Of a stretch of DNA of 64,000 nt, positions 45,576-56,229 are shown piece after piece; position 1 is the first letter of the stretch; every line of letters begins with the position of its first letter. A program made the position numbers and the translations under genes. The notes under the pieces are model-generated. The model searched no databases. It saw nothing but the letters and a program-made list of their open reading frames with translations, and was not told where the DNA came from. The stretch is from Pseudomonas alloputida (lineage in GTDB: Bacteria > Pseudomonadota > Gammaproteobacteria > Pseudomonadales > Pseudomonadaceae), in assembly GCF_021283545.2 (NCBI RefSeq), contig NZ_CP128540.1, positions 189,501 to 253,500 on the forward strand. Reading direction: 5' to 3'.

Positions 45576-46508
45576 GTGAGCGAACAACCTTCATCCGCGC
45601 ATTGGCAGTTGCAGAGCATTGTCACTGGCCTGCGCGGGGCCCGTGAGCAATGGCGCACCCGCAACGGCCGCAGTATTGGCGAGCAGGGCGGGCGCGAGCT
45701 GCCGTCGCGCGAAGCGATGCGACAGATTCTGGAGCAACTGTGCGGGGCGCTGTTCCCCATGCGCCTGGGGCCAGTCGACCTGCGCGAAGAAAGTGAAGAC
45801 TTCTACGTCGGCCATACCCTGGATGCCGCGCTGACCGCCTTGCTGGCCCAGGCTCGTCTTGAACTTCGCTACGCAGCACGGCAAAGCAAGGCTGAGCTGG
45901 CGGGCGTCGACGCCCGTGCGCTGAGCCTGATCCAGGGCTTTGCAGCTGCGCTGCCGGAACTGCGCGTTCTGCTCGACACCGATGTGCTGGCCGCCTACCA
46001 CGGCGACCCGGCGGCACGCAGCGTCGACGAAGTGCTGCTGTGCTATCCGGGCATCCTGGCGATTATCCACCACCGGCTGGCTCACCACCTGTACAAGGCC
46101 GGGCTGCCGCTGCTGGCGCGGATCAGTTCGGAGCTGGCGCATTCGGCCACCGGTATCGACATTCACCCCGGGGCGCAGATCGGCCCGAGCTTCTTCATCG
46201 ATCATGGTACGGGTGTGGTGATTGGTGAAACCGCGATCATCGGCGAGCGCGTGCGCATCTACCAGGCGGTGACCCTGGGCGCCAAGCGTTTCCCCAGCGA
46301 TGAGTCGGGTACGCTGCATAAAGGCCTGCCACGGCACCCGATCGTCGAGGACGATGTGGTGATCTATGCCGGGGCCACGGTGCTGGGGCGTATTACCATC
46401 GGCAAGGGTTCGACCATTGGCGGTAATGTGTGGCTGACTCGCAGTGTGCCGGCTGAAAGCAACATTACTCAGGCCAACCTGCAGCTGGACTGCCAGGACA
46501 AGAACTGA
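45576..46508 (+). CDS. epsC: serine O-acetyltransferase EpsC
   Basis: 310 residues. The N-terminal helical SATase domain is followed by a left-handed beta-helix of hexapeptide repeats (GIDIHPGAQIGPSFFIDHGT, then VIYAGATVLGRITIGKGSTI). It acetylates serine to O-acetylserine, the acceptor for sulfide in cysteine synthesis and the precursor of the CysB inducer. GTG 45576 with CAGGAGA six bases before is the start; an upstream frame is not conserved. The C-terminal tail ends CQDKN instead of the Ile of classic CysE, so complex formation with CysK may differ. Confidence 0.9.
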   Translation: MSEQPSSAHWQLQSIVTGLRGAREQWRTRNGRSIGEQGGRELPSREAMRQILEQLCGALFPMRLGPVDLREESEDFYVGHTLDAALTALLAQARLELRYAARQSKAELAGVDARALSLIQGFAAALPELRVLLDTDVLAAYHGDPAARSVDEVLLCYPGILAIIHHRLAHHLYKAGLPLLARISSELAHSATGIDIHPGAQIGPSFFIDHGTGVVIGETAIIGERVRIYQAVTLGAKRFPSDESGTLHKGLPRHPIVEDDVVIYAGATVLGRITIGKGSTIGGNVWLTRSVPAESNITQANLQLDCQDKN

Positions 46509-46530
46509 TCCCGCAGTGCAATTGCCTGTG

Positions 46531-46610
46531 CTGGCCTCTTCGCGGGCAAGCCCGCTCCTACAAAGAACATACCAATGTAGGGGAGGGCTAACCCGCGAAA
46601 AGGCCGGAGC
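46531..46610. repeat. REP pair after epsC
   Basis: GGCCTCTTCGCGGGCAAGCC...CTCCTAC and the inverted TGTAGGGGAGGGCTAACCC...GCGAAAAGGCC are two REPs facing each other, a BIME-like arrangement. Confidence 0.8.
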
Positions 46611-46664
46611 AGGACGACACCAATCAGCGCCCCAATTCGCATTGAAATCCGATCCATGTTTAAC

Positions 46665-46680
46665 TTGAACGCTTGTTCAA
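46665..46680. promoter_or_regulatory. palindromic operator candidate upstream of betT
   Basis: TTGAACGCTTGTTCAA is a perfect 6-4-6 inverted repeat about 100 bases before betT. It resembles sites of BetI and related TetR repressors of choline genes; the link to BetI is inference. Confidence 0.45.
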
Positions 46681-46777
46681 TGAAAAACGCTGGTCCGCTG
46701 CCGGTGTTCAACAGGAGGATTCCTTTGCTGAACCCGTTCATTCCGAACCTCACGTCATTCGACGAGGTGCACGCCCT

Positions 46778-48781
46778 ATGAGTGCACCGAACCCTTCCCT
46801 TGCCAATGGCAAGATCCGCATGAACCCCCCGGTGTTCTACTTTGCGGCGAGTTTCATCCTCATCTTTGGCCTGGTAGTCATCTCCAACCCGCAAGCCGCA
46901 GGTGACTGGTTGCTGGCAGCGCAGAACTGGGCGGCCAACACGGTCGGCTGGTACTACATGCTGGCGATGACGCTGTACCTGGTCTTCGTGGTGGTCACCG
47001 CCTTGTCTGGCTACGGCAAGATCAAACTCGGTGCCGACCACGACGAACCCGAGTTCAGCTACCTGTCGTGGGCCGGCATGCTGTTCGCCGCCGGCATCAG
47101 CATCACGTTGTTCTTCTTCTGTGTCTCCGAACCGCTGACCCACATGCTGCAACCGCCGCAAGGCGAAGCCGGCACGGTCGAGGCCGGGCGCCAGGCGATG
47201 CAGATTCTGTTCCTGCACTGGGGCCTGCATGGCTGGGGAGTGTTCGCCTTCGTCGGCATGGCATTGGCCTATTTTGCCTACCGGCACAACCTACCGCTGG
47301 CCCTGCGTTCGGCGCTGTACCCGCTGATTGGCAAGCGCATCAACGGCCCGATCGGCTATGCGGTGGATGGCTTCGGCATCATCGCCACGGTGTTCGGCCT
47401 GGGCGCCGACATGGGCTTTGGGGTGCTGCATCTGAACGCCGGTCTGGACTACCTGTTCGGTATCAGCCACAGCCAGTGGGTGCAGGTGATCCTCATCACC
47501 CTGATGATGGGCGCGGCTGTGGCCGTAGCCGTGGCCGGGGTGGAGAAGGGGGTGCGGGTGATGAGCGACATCAACCTGTTCCTGGCCTGTGCGCTGCTGC
47601 TGTTCGTGCTGTTCGCCGGGCCTACCCAGCACCTGTTCAACACGCTGATCCAGAACCTGGGCGACTACCTGGGTGCGTTGCCGCGCAAGAGCTTCGACGT
47701 GTATGCCTATGGTGAAAACCGTGGCTGGCTGGGCGGCTGGACCGTGTTCTACTGGGCCTGGTGGATTGCCTGGGCGCCGTTCGTGGGCCTGTTCATCGCC
47801 CGCATCTCCCGTGGCCGTACCATCCGCGAGTTCGTCTTTGGCGTGCTGCTGATTCCGCTGGGCTTCACCCTGGCGTGGATGTCGATCTTCGGCAACAGCG
47901 CCCTGGACCAGGTGATAAATCACGGCATGACCGCACTGGGTCAGTCGGCGTTGGACAACCCATCGATGAGCCTGTACCTGCTGCTGGAAACCTACCCCTG
48001 GAGCAAGGCAGTGATCGCCACCACGGTGTTCATCAGCTTCGTGTTCTTCGTCACCTCGGCCGACTCGGGCACCGTGGTGCTGTCGACCTTGTCGGCCAAG
48101 GGTGGTGACGCTGATGAAGATGGGCCGAACTGGCTGCGTATCTTTTGGGGGGCGATGACTGCACTGATCACCAGTGCGCTGTTGTTCGCTGGCAGCATCG
48201 ATTCGCTGAAGTCGGCAGTGGTGCTGACGTCGCTGCCGTTCTCGCTCATTCTGCTGTGCATGATGTGGGGGCTGCACAAGGCGTTCTACCTGGAGTCGCA
48301 GCGGCAGATCGCGCAGATGCACTCGCTGGCCCCGTTCGCCCAGTCACGTCGTGGTCGTGGCGGCTGGCGCCAGCGCCTGAGCCAGGCAGTGCACTTCCCG
48401 TCGCGTGATGAGGTGTACCGCTTCATGGATGATGTGGTGCGCCCGGCGATTGCCGATGTGCGTGAAGTGTTCGAGCAGAAAGGCCTGGTACTGATTACCC
48501 AGGACGACCCTAGCCATGACAACGTCAGCCTGAAGATCGGCCATGGCGAGGAACAGCCGTTCATTTACCAGGTGCAGATGCGTGGCTATTTCACACCATC
48601 GTTCGCCTTGGGGGGGCTGGGTACGCAGGAGTTGAAGAACCGCCGCTATTACCGGGCGGAGGTGCACCTGAGCGAAGGCAGCCAGAACTATGACCTGGTG
48701 GGCTACAGCAAGGAGCAGATCATCAACGACATCCTCGACCAGTACGAGCGGCACATGCAGTACCTGCACCTGGTCCGCTGA
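46778..48781 (+). CDS. betT: BCCT-family choline/betaine transporter
   Basis: 667 residues with twelve membrane helices of the BCCT fold, including the Trp-rich helix 8 segment (WTVFYWAWWIAWAPFVGLFIARISRGRTIREF). A cytosolic C-terminal domain of about 130 residues (from residue 525) is typical of BetT and senses osmotic stress. It imports choline or a related quaternary amine with protons or sodium. ATG 46778 after GACGAGG is chosen; a longer frame from 46673 runs through the operator. The sulfur neighbourhood would also fit a taurine-like or DMSP cargo. Confidence 0.85.
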   Translation: MSAPNPSLANGKIRMNPPVFYFAASFILIFGLVVISNPQAAGDWLLAAQNWAANTVGWYYMLAMTLYLVFVVVTALSGYGKIKLGADHDEPEFSYLSWAGMLFAAGISITLFFFCVSEPLTHMLQPPQGEAGTVEAGRQAMQILFLHWGLHGWGVFAFVGMALAYFAYRHNLPLALRSALYPLIGKRINGPIGYAVDGFGIIATVFGLGADMGFGVLHLNAGLDYLFGISHSQWVQVILITLMMGAAVAVAVAGVEKGVRVMSDINLFLACALLLFVLFAGPTQHLFNTLIQNLGDYLGALPRKSFDVYAYGENRGWLGGWTVFYWAWWIAWAPFVGLFIARISRGRTIREFVFGVLLIPLGFTLAWMSIFGNSALDQVINHGMTALGQSALDNPSMSLYLLLETYPWSKAVIATTVFISFVFFVTSADSGTVVLSTLSAKGGDADEDGPNWLRIFWGAMTALITSALLFAGSIDSLKSAVVLTSLPFSLILLCMMWGLHKAFYLESQRQIAQMHSLAPFAQSRRGRGGWRQRLSQAVHFPSRDEVYRFMDDVVRPAIADVREVFEQKGLVLITQDDPSHDNVSLKIGHGEEQPFIYQVQMRGYFTPSFALGGLGTQELKNRRYYRAEVHLSEGSQNYDLVGYSKEQIINDILDQYERHMQYLHLVR

Positions 48782-48790
48782 CCAAGCTCT

Positions 48791-48837
48791 CCTGTCCTGG
48801 CCTCTTCGCGGGCTTGCCCGCGAAGAGGCCAGACAGG
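48791..48837. terminator. long REP palindrome between betT and tauD
   Basis: CCTGTC and CTGGCCTCTTCGCGGG pair with CCCGCGAAGAGGCCAG and ACAGG around CTTG, a stem of over 20 bp between two convergent genes. Likely a bidirectional terminator formed by a REP. Confidence 0.8.
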
Positions 48838-48843
48838 CAACCG

Positions 48844-49725
<882 letters not shown>

Positions 49726-50565
49726 TCAGTGAATCTGCCCATGCCAGGGCACCAGCTTGCGTTGCAGGGCACGCAGGCTCATTTCCAGAGCGAAGGCGAT
49801 CAGGGCGATCAGCAGGATGCCCAGCACCACCACGTCGGTGACCAGAAACTGCGCCGCCGACTGCACCATGAAGCCCAGGCCGCTGGTGGCGGCGATCAGT
49901 TCGGCGGCCACCAGGGTCGACCAGCCGACCCCCAGGCCAATGCGGATGCCGGTAAGGATGTCAGGCAAAGCACTGGGCAAAATGACGTGGCGGATCAGTT
50001 GGGCCTTGGTTGCACCCAGCGACTGCGCCGCCCGCAGCTTGGCCGGGTCTACCGTGCGCACACCGGTGGCTGTGGCAATGGCGATGGGGGCGAAGATTGC
50101 CAGGTAGATCAGCAGCACTTTCGACAGCTCGCCGATACCGCACCAGATGACGATCAGTGGCAGGTAGGCCAGCGGCGGGATGGGCCGGTAGAACTCGATC
50201 AGCGGGTCGAGAATGCCGCGGGCCACGCGGTTGTAGCCGATGGCGATGCCGACTGGTATTGCGGTCAGGGTCGCAGCCACCAGCGCCAGGCCGATGCGGC
50301 CCAGGCTTGCGCTCAGGTGCTGCCACAGGCTGGCATCCATGTAGCCTTGGGTCAGCAATGTCCATGCCTTGGCCAGGATGTCGCCGGGCGAGGGCAGGAA
50401 CAGGGGCTCTACCCAGCCGGCGGCCGTCACCAGCCACCAGACCATTAGCAGGCTGGCCAGGGTCAGGGTGCTGATCCAGCGGGTGGACAGCGGGCGGCGT
50501 AGCGTGGCGGCTGGCCGGATTTGGGTGTTGTGTTTGCCGGCGACCGGCAGGTCCAGGCTGCTCAT
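49726..50565 (-). CDS. tauC: taurine ABC transporter permease
   Basis: 279 residues, six membrane helices and the EAA loop ([28 protein letters not shown]). It is the channel of the taurine importer, between tauB and tauD; it overlaps tauB by 4 bases. The N-terminal 30 residues are polar and cytosolic. Confidence 0.92.
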   Translation of the reverse strand: MSSLDLPVAGKHNTQIRPAATLRRPLSTRWISTLTLASLLMVWWLVTAAGWVEPLFLPSPGDILAKAWTLLTQGYMDASLWQHLSASLGRIGLALVAATLTAIPVGIAIGYNRVARGILDPLIEFYRPIPPLAYLPLIVIWCGIGELSKVLLIYLAIFAPIAIATATGVRTVDPAKLRAAQSLGATKAQLIRHVILPSALPDILTGIRIGLGVGWSTLVAAELIAATSGLGFMVQSAAQFLVTDVVVLGILLIALIAFALEMSLRALQRKLVPWHGQIH

Positions 50566-51350
50566 GCGCGCTCCTGCAGGCTTTGGCGTTGGGAAAACAC
50601 CCGCGCCAGCACATGCTCGCGGGTTTCGATGAAGGCTGGATCGGACTTGATGGCCCGGGCCGATTCGCCAGCGGCATAGCGCTGGCCGAAGTTCAGCTGC
50701 AGGCGTTCCACTACGCGTCCCGGGTTGGGCGCCAGCAGTACCAGTTCGCTGGCGAGGAACACCGCTTCTTCGATGTCGTGGGTAATCAGGAACACCGGCT
50801 TGGCGGTGCGTTGCCAGACTTGCAATAGCAGCTCTTGCATTTGCTCACGGGTAAAGGCATCGAGGGCACCGAACGGTTCATCCATCAGCAGTACCCGAGG
50901 GTCAGCCGCCAGCGCCCGGGCAAGGCCCACCCGCTGCTTCTGGCCACCGGACAATTGCCAGATGCGCCGTTCGCCGAAGCCATCGAGGTCGACCAGGGTG
51001 AGCATTTCGCGGGCCTTGGCCTCACGCTGGGCGCGGGGCACGCCGGCCAGTTCGAGGCCGAAGGCGACATTGCCCAGCACGTTCTGCCATGGCAGCAGGG
51101 CATCGTCCTGGAACACCACGCCGCGTTCTGCACCGGGGCCCTGCACCGGCACACCATCGAGGGTGATGTGACCGCCACTGGGGGCGACGAAGCCGGCGAT
51201 GAGGTTGAGCAGTGAGGTCTTGCCGCTGCCGGAAGGCCCCAGGGCCACCAGCAGTTGGCGTGGTCCCAGGCTCAGGTTGATATCGGCCAGCACCGGGGTG
51301 CTGGCGCCTGGGTACTGTGCGCTGATGCGCTCCAGCTCGAGCAAGGCCAT
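50562..51350 (-). CDS. tauB: taurine ABC transporter ATP-binding protein
   Basis: 262 residues with Walker [10 protein letters not shown], signature [15 protein letters not shown], Walker [12 protein letters not shown] and switch THDIEE. It powers the TauAC importer. The start is 13 bases after the tauA stop. Confidence 0.93.
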   Translation of the reverse strand: MALLELERISAQYPGASTPVLADINLSLGPRQLLVALGPSGSGKTSLLNLIAGFVAPSGGHITLDGVPVQGPGAERGVVFQDDALLPWQNVLGNVAFGLELAGVPRAQREAKAREMLTLVDLDGFGERRIWQLSGGQKQRVGLARALAADPRVLLMDEPFGALDAFTREQMQELLLQVWQRTAKPVFLITHDIEEAVFLASELVLLAPNPGRVVERLQLNFGQRYAAGESARAIKSDPAFIETREHVLARVFSQRQSLQERA

Positions 51351-51363
51351 GACGGGCTCCGGA

Positions 51364-52335
51364 TCAGTTTGGAAGGAACTTGGCGCTGACGTACGGCGAG
51401 TAGTCCGGCAGCACTGCTTCGACTTTGCCTTGCTGCTTGAGGAAGTTGGCGGTGTCCGTCAGCGCCTGGGTGGTCGGCGCGCCCAGGGCGTTGGCCTGGT
51501 CAGCGGCCAGCGGGTAGACGTTGCCCTCCAGCAGCACCGGGATGTCGCTGGCCTTGGCACCGGACAGCTTCACCAGCTTGTCTACGTTGCCCTTGTCGGC
51601 CAGCCAGGCTTTCGGGTCCTTGCGGTAGTCGGCGTAGGCATCGAGGGTGACTTTGGCAAAGGCCTTGACCACATCGGGGTGTTTCTCGGCGAAGTCCTTG
51701 CGCACGATCCAGGCATCGAAGGTAGGCGCGCCTTTCTGGGCCAGTTCGCCGGAGGTGATCAGGACCTTGCCGTTTTCCTTGGCCACGCCCAGGGCCGGGT
51801 CCCACACGTAGGTCGCATCGATGTCGCCGCGCTTCCAGGCGGCAATGATGGCCGGCGGCGCCAGGTTGAGAATCTGTACCTTGGAAGGGTCGATATTCCA
51901 GCTTTTCAGTGCGGCAAGCAGGCTGTAATGCCCGGTGGACACGAACGGGACGGCGACCTTCTTGCCGATCAGGTCTTGCGGCGACTTGATGCTGTCACGG
52001 GCCACCAACGCTTCACCCGCGCCAATCTGGGTGGCGATGAGGAAGGTTTCAACCGGCAGCTTGCGGGTGGCGGCAGCGGCCAGCGGGCTGGAGCCCAAGT
52101 AGCCGATCTGCACGTCGCCGCTGGCCACGGCAGTGATCACGTCTGCGCCGTTATCAAATTTGCGCCAGTCGATGCTGGCCTTGCTGGCTTTTTCGTAGTC
52201 GCCATCGACCTGCGCCACTTTGGCCGGGTCGACAGTGGTCTGGTAGGCCACTGTCAGGTCGGCTGCCTGGGCCAACCAGCTGGTGCTGGCGAGGGTCAGG
52301 GCGGCGAACAGGCGCAGCGGAGCGTGCGGGATCAT
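51364..52335 (-). CDS. tauA: taurine-binding periplasmic protein
   Basis: 323 residues. A signal peptide ([18 protein letters not shown]) leads to an NMT1/SsuA-fold binding domain ([39 protein letters not shown]). It delivers taurine to TauBC. First gene of the operon; the AT-rich box at 52383-52421 lies just upstream. Confidence 0.93.
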   Translation of the reverse strand: MIPHAPLRLFAALTLASTSWLAQAADLTVAYQTTVDPAKVAQVDGDYEKASKASIDWRKFDNGADVITAVASGDVQIGYLGSSPLAAAATRKLPVETFLIATQIGAGEALVARDSIKSPQDLIGKKVAVPFVSTGHYSLLAALKSWNIDPSKVQILNLAPPAIIAAWKRGDIDATYVWDPALGVAKENGKVLITSGELAQKGAPTFDAWIVRKDFAEKHPDVVKAFAKVTLDAYADYRKDPKAWLADKGNVDKLVKLSGAKASDIPVLLEGNVYPLAADQANALGAPTTQALTDTANFLKQQGKVEAVLPDYSPYVSAKFLPN

Positions 52336-52809
52336 GGTTGAACCTCTCGTCAGGCAAGTCGTGTTGGATAACGAGAAGGCTAAATGATCTAAGAAAATTA
52401 AAATAAATAACTTTTTTGCATTAGCTTAGGGGCCAAACGCTTTAAAGCCATGACCCGTGACGAAGCCAGAGGTGCTTGCAAGACCCTATAGAACGATTTG
52501 GCATTAGGTTATGAGCAAACGTTTGCAAATAACCAAAAGGTATTAAAATCTTCTCTGCTACAACGGATGGCAGTAAAGGTTTCTAATATATTCCTTAAAA
52601 GTCTTACAAATTCATAAAACAGTCATTTTGGATTTATAGGATTGTCATTATCCTGTAGCGCAGGTGGCGTCTTAGACCAAAGTCGCGAAACGTTTAGAAA
52701 CGATTGACTTAACGGTCACGCTTTGGGACTAAATCGCCCATCCCGGTGAGCGGGGCATCAGACCCCTCCGCCAGAGATACACAAAAATTAGAACGTAGAG
52801 GAGCAAAAC
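52336..52809. other. divergent intergenic region tauA/porin
   Basis: 474 bases without a gene. The tau half has the AT-rich box listed separately. The porin half (52500-52800) is AT-rich for this genome, with TAAAAGTCTTACAAATTCAT and GGCAGTAAAGGTTTC, and probably contains the porin promoter and leader. No palindrome or known operator stands out. Confidence 0.5.
52383..52421 (-). promoter_or_regulatory. AT-rich box upstream of tauA
   Basis: Read towards tauA it contains GCAAAAAAGTTATTTATTTT then AATTTTCTTAGATCATT, ending 48 bases before the start. It aligns with boxes before the sfnB operon and lsfA; CysB-dependent control is the likely reason. Confidence 0.5.
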
Positions 52810-54144
52810 ATGTACAAGTCCAGCCTGGCTCTGGCCGTGGCACTGGGGGTTCTCGCCCAACAAGCAGGCGCTGCCGGTTTCGTTGAGGACAGCAAGCTGT
52901 CGCTCAGCTCGCGCACCATGTACTTCAACGATGACAACCGCGAAAGCGGTATTGACCAGAAAGAAAGTGGTCAGGGTTTCAAGCTCGACTACCTGTCTGG
53001 CTTCACTCAAGGCACCGTAGGTTTTGGTGTTGATGTTCAAGCGCTGTGGGGCATTCACCTGGATGGTGGCCGTGGTAGCCGTCCAGATGCCAACAACACG
53101 TTCTTCCCGAGTGACTCCGATGGTTCGGCAGTCCACGACTGGGCACGCATTGGTGGTAACGCCAAGGCTCGCTTCTCCAAAACCGAGGTCCACTACGGTA
53201 GCGCCCTGGCGCCTATGCTGCCGATCCTGGTCTCCAACGATGGCCGTCTGCTTCCGCAGACCTTCGAGGGTGGCACCCTCCAGTCGAAGGAAATCGACAA
53301 CCTGACCATCAACGCGGGTCAACTGACCCACGCCATGGGTCGTGCTTCGAGCAACCGTACCGGTCTCTCCGTTTCCGGCGCCTTCCGCGACAGCAACAAG
53401 TTCCAGTTCGCCGGCGGTGATTACAAGCTCACCCCAGACCTGACTCTGCAGTACTACTACTCGAACCTGGAAGACTTCTACAAGCAGCACTTCCTGGGTG
53501 CGACCCACGTATTCAAGATTGCCGACAACCAGTCGTTCAAGACTGACCTGCGCTACTTCGACAGCAGCAGCGACGGCAAGAATGGCCAGACTGGCTATGC
53601 CTTCGACAACAACGGTGGCTACGCGAAGAACTCGGGCGAGGTCGACAACAAGACCTGGAGCGCCATGTTCACCTACACCCTGGGTGGCCATGCGCTGATG
53701 CTCGGTCACCAGCAAGTGGGTGATGATGGTGGTTTCGTCTGGCTGAACCAAGGTAGCGTCCGTAAAGACGGCTCCACTTCCTCTCTGGAAGGTAACGGCG
53801 GCGCGAGCTTCTACCTGTTCACCGATAGCATGATCAACCAGTTTGCCCGCGCCGGTGAGAATACAACCTTTGGTCAGTACTCCTATGACTTTGCGGCTCT
53901 GGGTGTTCCAGGCCTGAAGGCTTCGGTGTCCTACCTGCGTGGTGATGATGTTCGCAACAGGTCGGGTGACGGCACCTACAACGAATGGGAACGTGACGCC
54001 CGCGTCGACTACACCCTTCAGGAAGGCACTCTCAAAGGCCTGGGCTTCAGCCTGCGTCAAGGTGTCTACCGTGGTAGCGGCGAAAGCGCCCTGGACAAAG
54101 ACCAGACTCGCTTCATCGTGAACTACACTTACAACTTCCTGTAA
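52810..54144 (+). CDS. OprD-family outer-membrane porin
   Basis: 444 residues. A signal peptide (SLALAVALGVLAQQAGA) precedes a mature protein of alternating amphipathic beta strands, with SKLSLSSRTMYFNDD at the start and FIVNYTYNFL at the end, as in OprD/OprE-type 18-strand porins. These carry amino acids and small organic acids; between taurine and sulfonate genes it could admit sulfonates. The protein has no cysteine. A strong terminator follows, and a group II intron is inserted directly after it. Confidence 0.88.
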   Translation: MYKSSLALAVALGVLAQQAGAAGFVEDSKLSLSSRTMYFNDDNRESGIDQKESGQGFKLDYLSGFTQGTVGFGVDVQALWGIHLDGGRGSRPDANNTFFPSDSDGSAVHDWARIGGNAKARFSKTEVHYGSALAPMLPILVSNDGRLLPQTFEGGTLQSKEIDNLTINAGQLTHAMGRASSNRTGLSVSGAFRDSNKFQFAGGDYKLTPDLTLQYYYSNLEDFYKQHFLGATHVFKIADNQSFKTDLRYFDSSSDGKNGQTGYAFDNNGGYAKNSGEVDNKTWSAMFTYTLGGHALMLGHQQVGDDGGFVWLNQGSVRKDGSTSSLEGNGGASFYLFTDSMINQFARAGENTTFGQYSYDFAALGVPGLKASVSYLRGDDVRNRSGDGTYNEWERDARVDYTLQEGTLKGLGFSLRQGVYRGSGESALDKDQTRFIVNYTYNFL

Positions 54145-54161
54145 GCCGTAGCTGAAAAAGA

Positions 54162-54187
54162 AGCCTCGCCTGATGCGAGGCTTTTTT
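54162..54187 (+). terminator. intrinsic terminator of the porin gene
   Basis: AGCCTCGC and GCGAGGCT pair around CTGAT and are followed by TTTTT. The group II intron starts right at the end of the T-run. Confidence 0.95.
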
Positions 54188-54655
54188 GTGTGCGCCAGGC
54201 ATGGCGCGTTGCGCGTAAGCGCAACCCGCTTGGTTGTGGTGGCCAAGTGGGTGACTTGGAGGTGAAAGTCCTCTACACACCCGGCAAGGGGAAGTGTTAG
54301 CCGGAGGCAAGGGTGTCGCGGGTGACCGCGAATCTGAAGGAAGCCCGAGGCAAAATGCTGGCCTGACGAACAGGAAGCGGATAGAGGCGGCACAGCGGGG
54401 TGAGGTGGCACAAATCGCCAAAGCCCAATACTTGCACGGAACGCTGTGACGTAGATCCGACAGGCATAAGCAGGAAGGTCGCGCGAATTACCCTGGGAGA
54501 TCTGTACGCTTGCCACTGTGCTACCGCGCGTCGAAAGGCGACGGGACGAGCGTGCAGAAGTCAGCCGAAGCCGTAGTAAGTGGCGGTTAACCGCGCCACC
54601 AAGGGCCGAACAGGTTATGCCGCCAGTAGGCGTCGCCGTCTCGTTGGTAACCGTA

Positions 54656-56038
54656 ATGCAGAAATTTCCCACAGCGGAAACTGTCATCCCGAATCCCGGC
54701 CAGAAGCCGAGGGTGATGCCTGACAGTGCAAAGGTGCCGGCGGCGTCAGCGACGTGGACGAACGCGGAGCCGGACACGCTGATGGAGCGGGTGCTTGCAC
54801 CGGCCAACCTCAGGCGTGCGTATCAACGCGTGGTTAGCAACAAGGGGGCTCCGGGTGCCGATGGCATGACGGTCGCTGACTTGGCGGGCTACGTGAAACA
54901 GTATTGGCCAACCCTCAAGGCCAGGTTGCTGGCCGGTGAATACCATCCCCAAGCAGTGCGAGCGGTTGAAATTCCCAAGCCGCAGGGCGGCACACGGCAA
55001 CTGGGTATCCCCAGCGTCGTGGATCGCCTGATCCAGCAAGCACTGCAGCAGCAGCTCACACCTATCTTCGACCCACTGTTCTCGGACTACAGCTATGGTT
55101 TTCGTCCGGGCAGAAGTACGCATCAAGCCATCGAGATGGCCCGTGCTCATGTGACAGCGGGACACCGCTGGTGCGTGGAACTCGATCTGGAGAAGTTTTT
55201 CGATCGGGTCAATCACGACATCCTCATGGCCTGCATCGAACGTCGGATCAAAGACAAGTGCGTACTCAGGCTTATTCGCCGCTACCTTGAAGCCGGGATC
55301 ATGTCGGGCGGTGTCGTCAGCCCACGGCAGGAGGGGACGCCGCAAGGCGGCCCGCTTTCGCCGTTGCTGTCGAATATCCTGCTCGACGAACTCGACCGCG
55401 AGCTGGAGCGGCGGGGCCATCGCTTCGTACGTTATGCCGATGATGCGAACATCTATGTACGCAGTCCCCGGGCCGGCGAACGGGTGTTGGTCAGCGTCGA
55501 GCGCTTCCTGAGAGAACGTCTGAAGCTGACGGTGAACAGGAAGAAAAGCCAAGTGGCAAGGGCGTGGAAGTGCGACTACCTAGGCTATGGGATGAGCTGG
55601 CACCAGCAGCCAAGGCTGCGCGTGGCAAGGATGAGCCTAGACCGCTTACGCGACCGGCTCAGAATGCTGCTGCGCAGCGTACGGGCTCGCAAAATGGCGA
55701 CTGTCATCGAGCGGATCAACCCCGTCCTGAGAGGCTGGGCTAGCTACTTCAAGCTCAGCCAGAGCAAGCGGCCGCTTGAGGAACTGGATGGTTGGGTCAG
55801 GCACAAACTCCGCTGCGTCATCTGGCGTCAATGGAAGCAGCCTCCCACGAGGCTGAGAAACTTGATGCGCCTGGGGTTGAGCGAGGAGCGTGCCAACAAG
55901 TCAGCCTTCAATGGCCGAGGTCCATGGTGGAATTCGGGAGCGCAACATATGAACTACGCGCTGCCAAAGAAACTGTGGGACCGGCTCGGGCTGGTCTCGA
56001 TACTGGATACGATTAACCGGCTTAGCCGCGTAACCTGA
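54656..56038 (+). CDS. ltrA: group II intron reverse transcriptase/maturase
   Basis: About 460 residues. The RT motifs are in order: IPKPQGGTRQLGIPSVVDRL, SYGFRPGRSTHQAI, EGTPQGGPLSPLLSNILLDE and the catalytic FVRYADDANIYV. A maturase X domain follows (INPVLRGWASYFKLSQSKRP, WVRHKLRCVIWRQWKQP). It ends without a DNA-binding/HNH module, as in class C. The protein helps the intron RNA splice and copies it into new sites. The start is uncertain: ATG 54656, 54716 and 54782 are all in frame. The gene is intact. Confidence 0.92.
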   Translation: MQKFPTAETVIPNPGQKPRVMPDSAKVPAASATWTNAEPDTLMERVLAPANLRRAYQRVVSNKGAPGADGMTVADLAGYVKQYWPTLKARLLAGEYHPQAVRAVEIPKPQGGTRQLGIPSVVDRLIQQALQQQLTPIFDPLFSDYSYGFRPGRSTHQAIEMARAHVTAGHRWCVELDLEKFFDRVNHDILMACIERRIKDKCVLRLIRRYLEAGIMSGGVVSPRQEGTPQGGPLSPLLSNILLDELDRELERRGHRFVRYADDANIYVRSPRAGERVLVSVERFLRERLKLTVNRKKSQVARAWKCDYLGYGMSWHQQPRLRVARMSLDRLRDRLRMLLRSVRARKMATVIERINPVLRGWASYFKLSQSKRPLEELDGWVRHKLRCVIWRQWKQPPTRLRNLMRLGLSEERANKSAFNGRGPWWNSGAQHMNYALPKKLWDRLGLVSILDTINRLSRVT

Positions 56039-56109
56039 ACCGCCGTGTACGGAACCGTACGCACGGTGGTGTGAGAGGACGGCGGGTGTGAATCCGCCTC
56101 CTACTCGAT
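56039..56109 (+). ncRNA. group II intron domains V and VI
   Basis: ACCGCCGTG and CACGGTGGT form the lower stem and TACG/CGTA the upper stem of domain V, with a two-base CG bulge and a GAAC loop (56039-56070). Domain VI follows as AGGACGGCGG...CCGCCTCCT, ending in the usual 3' splice site. Domain V is the catalytic core of the ribozyme. Confidence 0.85.
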
Positions 56110-56139
56110 GCCTGCAGATTTATATGTATTTTGGTTATA

Positions 56140-56177
56140 AATAAATTGTTATTTATTCTTTTTGTTTTTAATCGATT
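56140..56177 (+). promoter_or_regulatory. AT-rich palindrome and box upstream of lsfA
   Basis: AATAAAT and ATTTATT form an inverted repeat around TGTT (56140-56157). The part GTTATTTATTCTTTTTG continues to TTTTTAATCGATT and aligns with the tauA box. It starts only 31 bases after the intron end, so the intron has left the lsfA control region in place. Confidence 0.5.
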
Positions 56178-56229
56178 GCAGGCACATTGAACCCATACGG
56201 TACAGAACCCAGCCCAGGAGCCGCAGCCC

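Larger units (their letters stand above)
54188..56109 (+). mobile_element. group II intron, bacterial class C type
   Basis: About 1.9 kb. The 5' end GTGTG (or GTGCG two bases later) fits the GUGYG consensus; the 3' part contains domains V and VI and ends CCTACTCGAT. The single internal gene encodes a reverse transcriptase/maturase without an HNH endonuclease. Insertion immediately after a terminator hairpin is the hallmark of class C introns. 54188-54655 is structured intron RNA (domains I-IV) with no other gene. Confidence 0.9.

Noticed and set aside
52729..54807. Long minus-strand open frame (692 codons) across porin, terminator and intron
   Set aside because: It crosses a gene, a terminator and a mobile-element border, so it cannot be a conserved gene.
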